Shown here: one piece after another, positions 61,524 to 64,000 of the stretch
How the letters are laid out: the number at the start of each line of letters is the position of its first letter
Position numbering within the stretch: the first letter of the stretch is position 1
DNA from: Rugalucina vietnamica
Taxonomy: Eukaryota > Mollusca > Bivalvia > Lucinida > Lucinidae
Direction of reading: 5' to 3'
Assembly (NCBI GenBank): GCA_964017185.1
Contig: OZ024876.1
Span: 15,884,226 to 15,948,225 of the forward strand
Length of the DNA stretch: 64,000 nucleotides
Translations under genes and position numbers: made by a program
Notes under the pieces: generated by a model
What the model saw: the letters and a program-made list of their open reading frames with translations, nothing else
What the model was told of the DNA's origin: nothing
The model's database searches: none

Positions 61524-61761
61524 GCAATACGAAAACGTGCCCATGCAATATACAGAGAATTTTGTCAGTTGTAAAAAAAAAAAAAATGAAAATTTCATCA
61601 GAAAAAAAATGATATTTTTCCCCGAGGCGGTTCTAACGAGTATCCACAATCTATGTTTTGGGGCAAAAATAAGAAAAATACGTATACCCCTGTATACCCC
61701 AGTTTTACTATATAAAAGTTGGGTTTAAGGGTCTTCATTGCTTGGACATGTTTTCCTGATG
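61524..61761 (-). mobile_element. Hairpin element family A, inverted copy lacking one hairpin arm
   Basis: CAATACGAAAACGTGCCCAT to AAAATTTCATCAG is the inverted right end. CGAGGCGGTTCTAACGAGTA, TCCACAATCTATGTTTTGG and GTATACCCCTGTATACCCC to CATGTTTTCCTGATG is the inverted left half. The other hairpin arm is deleted. Confidence 0.75.
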
Positions 61762-62364
61762 GTGAGAAAGATACAACAGTAGCGCGTTGTTGGCATCAAA
61801 GCATAGATAATCCGTGGAGGGGGATACATGAGTATGGTTTGATTTGAATGCGAAATGCATTAGATAATTCTTGGCTCATTTTCAGAGGTCTGCTGTAGAT
61901 GATCTCTACCCCCTACAGAATACAAGTCGCCCAGCAAAAAACATTATGGAAACATCTCCGTTTGTTTAAACTTTAAAGTGTTTTACAGTAAACCTAATTT
62001 TGATTGTATTTTTGCATCTATTTCACTCATTCTTCATAAAATATCGTGCATTATGGGTATCTATTATGATCATCTTACCAAGTTCATGAAAACAGATACC
62101 TACAAAATATGTTTTAGCTATAAATGTTAAAATTTATAATTTTGTACCAACCCCTGATTTCCCCCATTTTTACTATATGTAAGGTGCAAATCTGGGGTAA
62201 CTTTCATACGGAGATATGAAACCTCAACAAGTCCTTATGTTTAGCTAGCTTTAAAAGTCAAAACTAGATTACGTGCAATGCAGTTAATTCTGAAAACGAA
62301 GAAGAAAGTCAAATACCTCATATCTATACAAAGTTTTGTGAATATTTGTTCACTATCTACGAAG
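61762..62364. other. Intergenic, nothing recognised
   Basis: No gene or shared repeat was recognised. Confidence 0.4.
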
Positions 62365-62582
62365 GTCTTTGCATGAGAAAACCAACGATTTGCATAGGCG
62401 AAAACAAAGGCGCAGATCAGCTTCGCAGTAACTGCAATACTGCGAAGCTGATTAGCGCCTTTTTCTTCTTTCTAAATCCAAAATTTCCAGCCTCTAGCCA
62501 TCTTCTGTGACTGTACAGGCCGGGTTGTGTTGGACCTGGTAGTAAACACAAATTGTTGGTTTTCTCACGCACAGGCTTATAT
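62365..62582. mobile_element. Hairpin element family B, copy 4
   Basis: The hairpin CAAAGGCGCAGATCAGCTTC against GAAGCTGATTAGCGCCTTT has a small extra insertion in the loop. It is followed by the family order TGTGACTGTACAGGCCGG and GGTTTTCTCACGCACAGGCT. Confidence 0.75.
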
Positions 62583-62818
62583 TTTTGTAGTTGGATCTCG
62601 CATAAACAACTTCTAGTATTTCGATCTACTTGATGAAACGATCATGTTCCTCGCACGTTTAAATTATAAGATATCGTCAAGTACATAGTACATATGTATT
62701 TCACCTTGAAAATGATGGGAACAAAGCTTTACTGAAAACAAAAATAGTCAATGATAGTCGAGTGATAATAGTATGGGAAAGTATCTGCTGATCGATGTAA
62801 TGCAGGTACAGATGTCAC

Positions 62819-62824
62819 TTTATT
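62819..62824 (-). terminator. Possible polyadenylation signal of the glycine-rich gene
   Basis: AATAAA on the minus strand, about 110 bases past the stop of the coding exon at 62932. Confidence 0.4.
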
Positions 62825-62931
62825 TTGTTACATTGCCGGGGTATGTTATATTTTGGAGTGTTCATTCAAAACGTTATTCTATGAGTATAATAATTATTCA
62901 GGGCGTGTGTGTCCTCTCTACCCAATAAAGC

Positions 62932-63213
62932 CTAGAACTTGTGATTGAAGTTCATTTGAAAACCACCGGCAGTAGGTTTTCCGTGGACCTCGGCACCGTT
63001 ATTGAACCTGTATCCTAACCCATTGCCTCCGACGGTTGCTCGTCCCCCATTGTCGAAGTTGTACCCTGCACCGTCCCTACCGACGGACACATTTCCTTTC
63101 TGACAGAATGTGTTTGCATCATGTGCTTTGATATGATTCCCCATCGCCTGTCCAAATGCGCTCACTTTTGGATCGCTTATACCACTGCTTGAGCCGGGTA
63201 ATCTGGAGGCCAT
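62932..63213 (-). CDS. Small glycine-rich repeat protein, 93 residues (terminal exon)
   Basis: The Met at 63213 was chosen because the sequence just before it (minus strand TTATTTCCTTTCAG, then ATCATGG) is a textbook 3' splice site, placing the start codon three bases into this exon; upstream residues in the same frame are intron. The protein has no signal peptide. After a Ser/Gly-rich start and one Cys (37) it shows a tandem repeat of about 17 residues: VSVGRDGAGYNFDNGGR, then TVGGNGLGYRFNNGAEV, then GKPTAGGFQMNF, ending in NHKF. The alternating Gly and aromatic pattern suggests stacked beta-hairpins. It faintly resembles the glycine-rich domains of attacin-type antimicrobial proteins, but I cannot assign a family. 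The 5' untranslated exon lies beyond the intron and was not located. Confidence 0.65.
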   Translation of the reverse strand: MASRLPGSSSGISDPKVSAFGQAMGNHIKAHDANTFCQKGNVSVGRDGAGYNFDNGGRATVGGNGLGYRFNNGAEVHGKPTAGGFQMNFNHKF

Positions 63214-63216
63214 GAT

Positions 63217-63218
63217 CT
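63217..63218 (-). other. 3' splice site (AG) upstream of the glycine-rich exon
   Basis: The minus strand reads TTATTTCCTTTCAG before ATCATGG: a pyrimidine-rich tract, AG, and the start codon directly after. It implies a spliced mRNA with a 5' exon further along the minus strand. Confidence 0.6.
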
Positions 63219-63908
63219 GAAAGGAAATAATATTATTATAATAAAAAAATACAATCTCTACGTTTGAATACATGTATATCAATCGAACTTTTTCACATAG
63301 ACTAGCATTGTGCTCAGTTATTATAACATAAGACTTTGATGAATGTGTAACTAAGTGTACATCTAGAAATTTTTAGTGCCGTAAGTGGAGGTAGTAAAAA
63401 ATTATAAAAGTAAATTTTAGAAACGAAAAAACATCAATTTATGACCTAATTGCATGAACTTTTTGAGCGCCCCTCGTACACTATAGTTATAGAAAAACAT
63501 ATTAACTGCGCAGACTATCAGCGTTTTTATAGTATTCTCTTCCTCTTTTTCAAGTTTTTAAATCAGAAATGCCTTCCATCTAGCCAGCTTCTATGGCTGC
63601 ACAGTATGATGATTGTGGGAACATGTTGGCCATCCCGAAAAGGTTTCTTCGATACACGTGAAAGATGAACCGCAACATAAAAACTATGTATGCAAGGTTT
63701 TTGACCAGATCATACTAACACAAACGGACAAAAACAATGCAATCAATGTAAAAATTCCATGTCCCCGTGGTATTTCACTTACTCACATGTATGTAGTTAA
63801 TATTTACAATTTATCAACCACTTAGCCGTTGATTGAAGTTTTAATTGATTAATATTAACAACTAGCATTTAGAAAAATGGGGTCAAAACGTGGTTTTCTA
63901 TATGCATA
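63219..63908. other. Intron and upstream flank of the glycine-rich gene
   Basis: No donor site or first exon could be assigned. A diverged family B-like string (TAGCCAGCTTCTATGGCTGC) is near 63580. Confidence 0.35.
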
Positions 63909-63996
63909 AAACATCTGCTGGGTCCCGAGGGAGGCGTTGAAACCCGAGCCTGAAAGTTGAGAGTTTCAACCCACTCGAGGGGCCAAGCAGATGTCA
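63909..63996. repeat. Inverted-repeat hairpin at window end
   Basis: CATCTGCTGGGTCCCGAGGG and GTTGAAACCCG are mirrored by GTTTCAACCCACTCGAGG and GGCCAAGCAGATG. It may be the edge of another fold-back element beyond the window. Confidence 0.65.
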
Positions 63997-64000
63997 ATGC

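Overview
This looks like about 64 kb of nuclear DNA from a marine invertebrate, most likely a bivalve mollusc. The evidence is AT-rich intergenic sequence, one intronless rhodopsin-type GPCR, a gene with a clear 3' splice site, tRNA-derived SINEs, an APE-type non-LTR retrotransposon and a Penelope-like retroelement whose reverse transcriptase text resembles copies I know from bivalves. The species cannot be named from the sequence. Host genes are sparse: a peptide-receptor-like GPCR (5443-6351, minus), a 161-residue predicted secreted protein (60303-60788, plus) and a terminal exon for a small glycine-rich repeat protein (62932-63213, minus). Nearly everything else is transposon sequence.

Layout. 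0.6-4.7 kb: small hairpin elements, a 0.4 kb tandem duplication carrying RFX X-box palindromes, and a SINE. 5.4-6.4 kb: the GPCR. 7.8-15.1 kb: a large fold-back element with arms of about 1.1 kb. 15.1-24.9 kb: short-motif-array elements interleaved with Penelope-like copies, including one full copy inserted antisense into another copy of the same family. 25-28.8 kb: dispersed repeats and inverted-repeat elements. 28.9-35.9 kb: a second fold-back element. Its left arm is interrupted by further transposons, and its core carries a 128-bp tandem array with perfect oestrogen-response-type palindromes. 36-41.6 kb: a non-LTR element broken by a Penelope-like 3' tail. 41.7-47.2 kb: hairpin elements and two Harbinger-like TIR elements. 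48.4-56.2 kb: a third fold-back element holding a nearly intact non-LTR copy. 56-59.4 kb: hairpin elements and a long AT microsatellite. 60-64 kb: the two small genes and more hairpin debris.

Two general observations stand out. First, the 3' region of the Penelope-like family holds an RNA domain of about 109 nt, present five times here. Its helices are preserved by compensatory changes between copies, and an 8-base self-complementary box stays palindromic while its sequence changes completely. I do not recognise it as a hammerhead ribozyme. Second, several unrelated elements share one architecture: family-specific arrays of a 6-16 bp motif crowd both ends while the core is free to differ. I saw no intact autonomous DNA transposase, so the DNA elements here appear non-autonomous.
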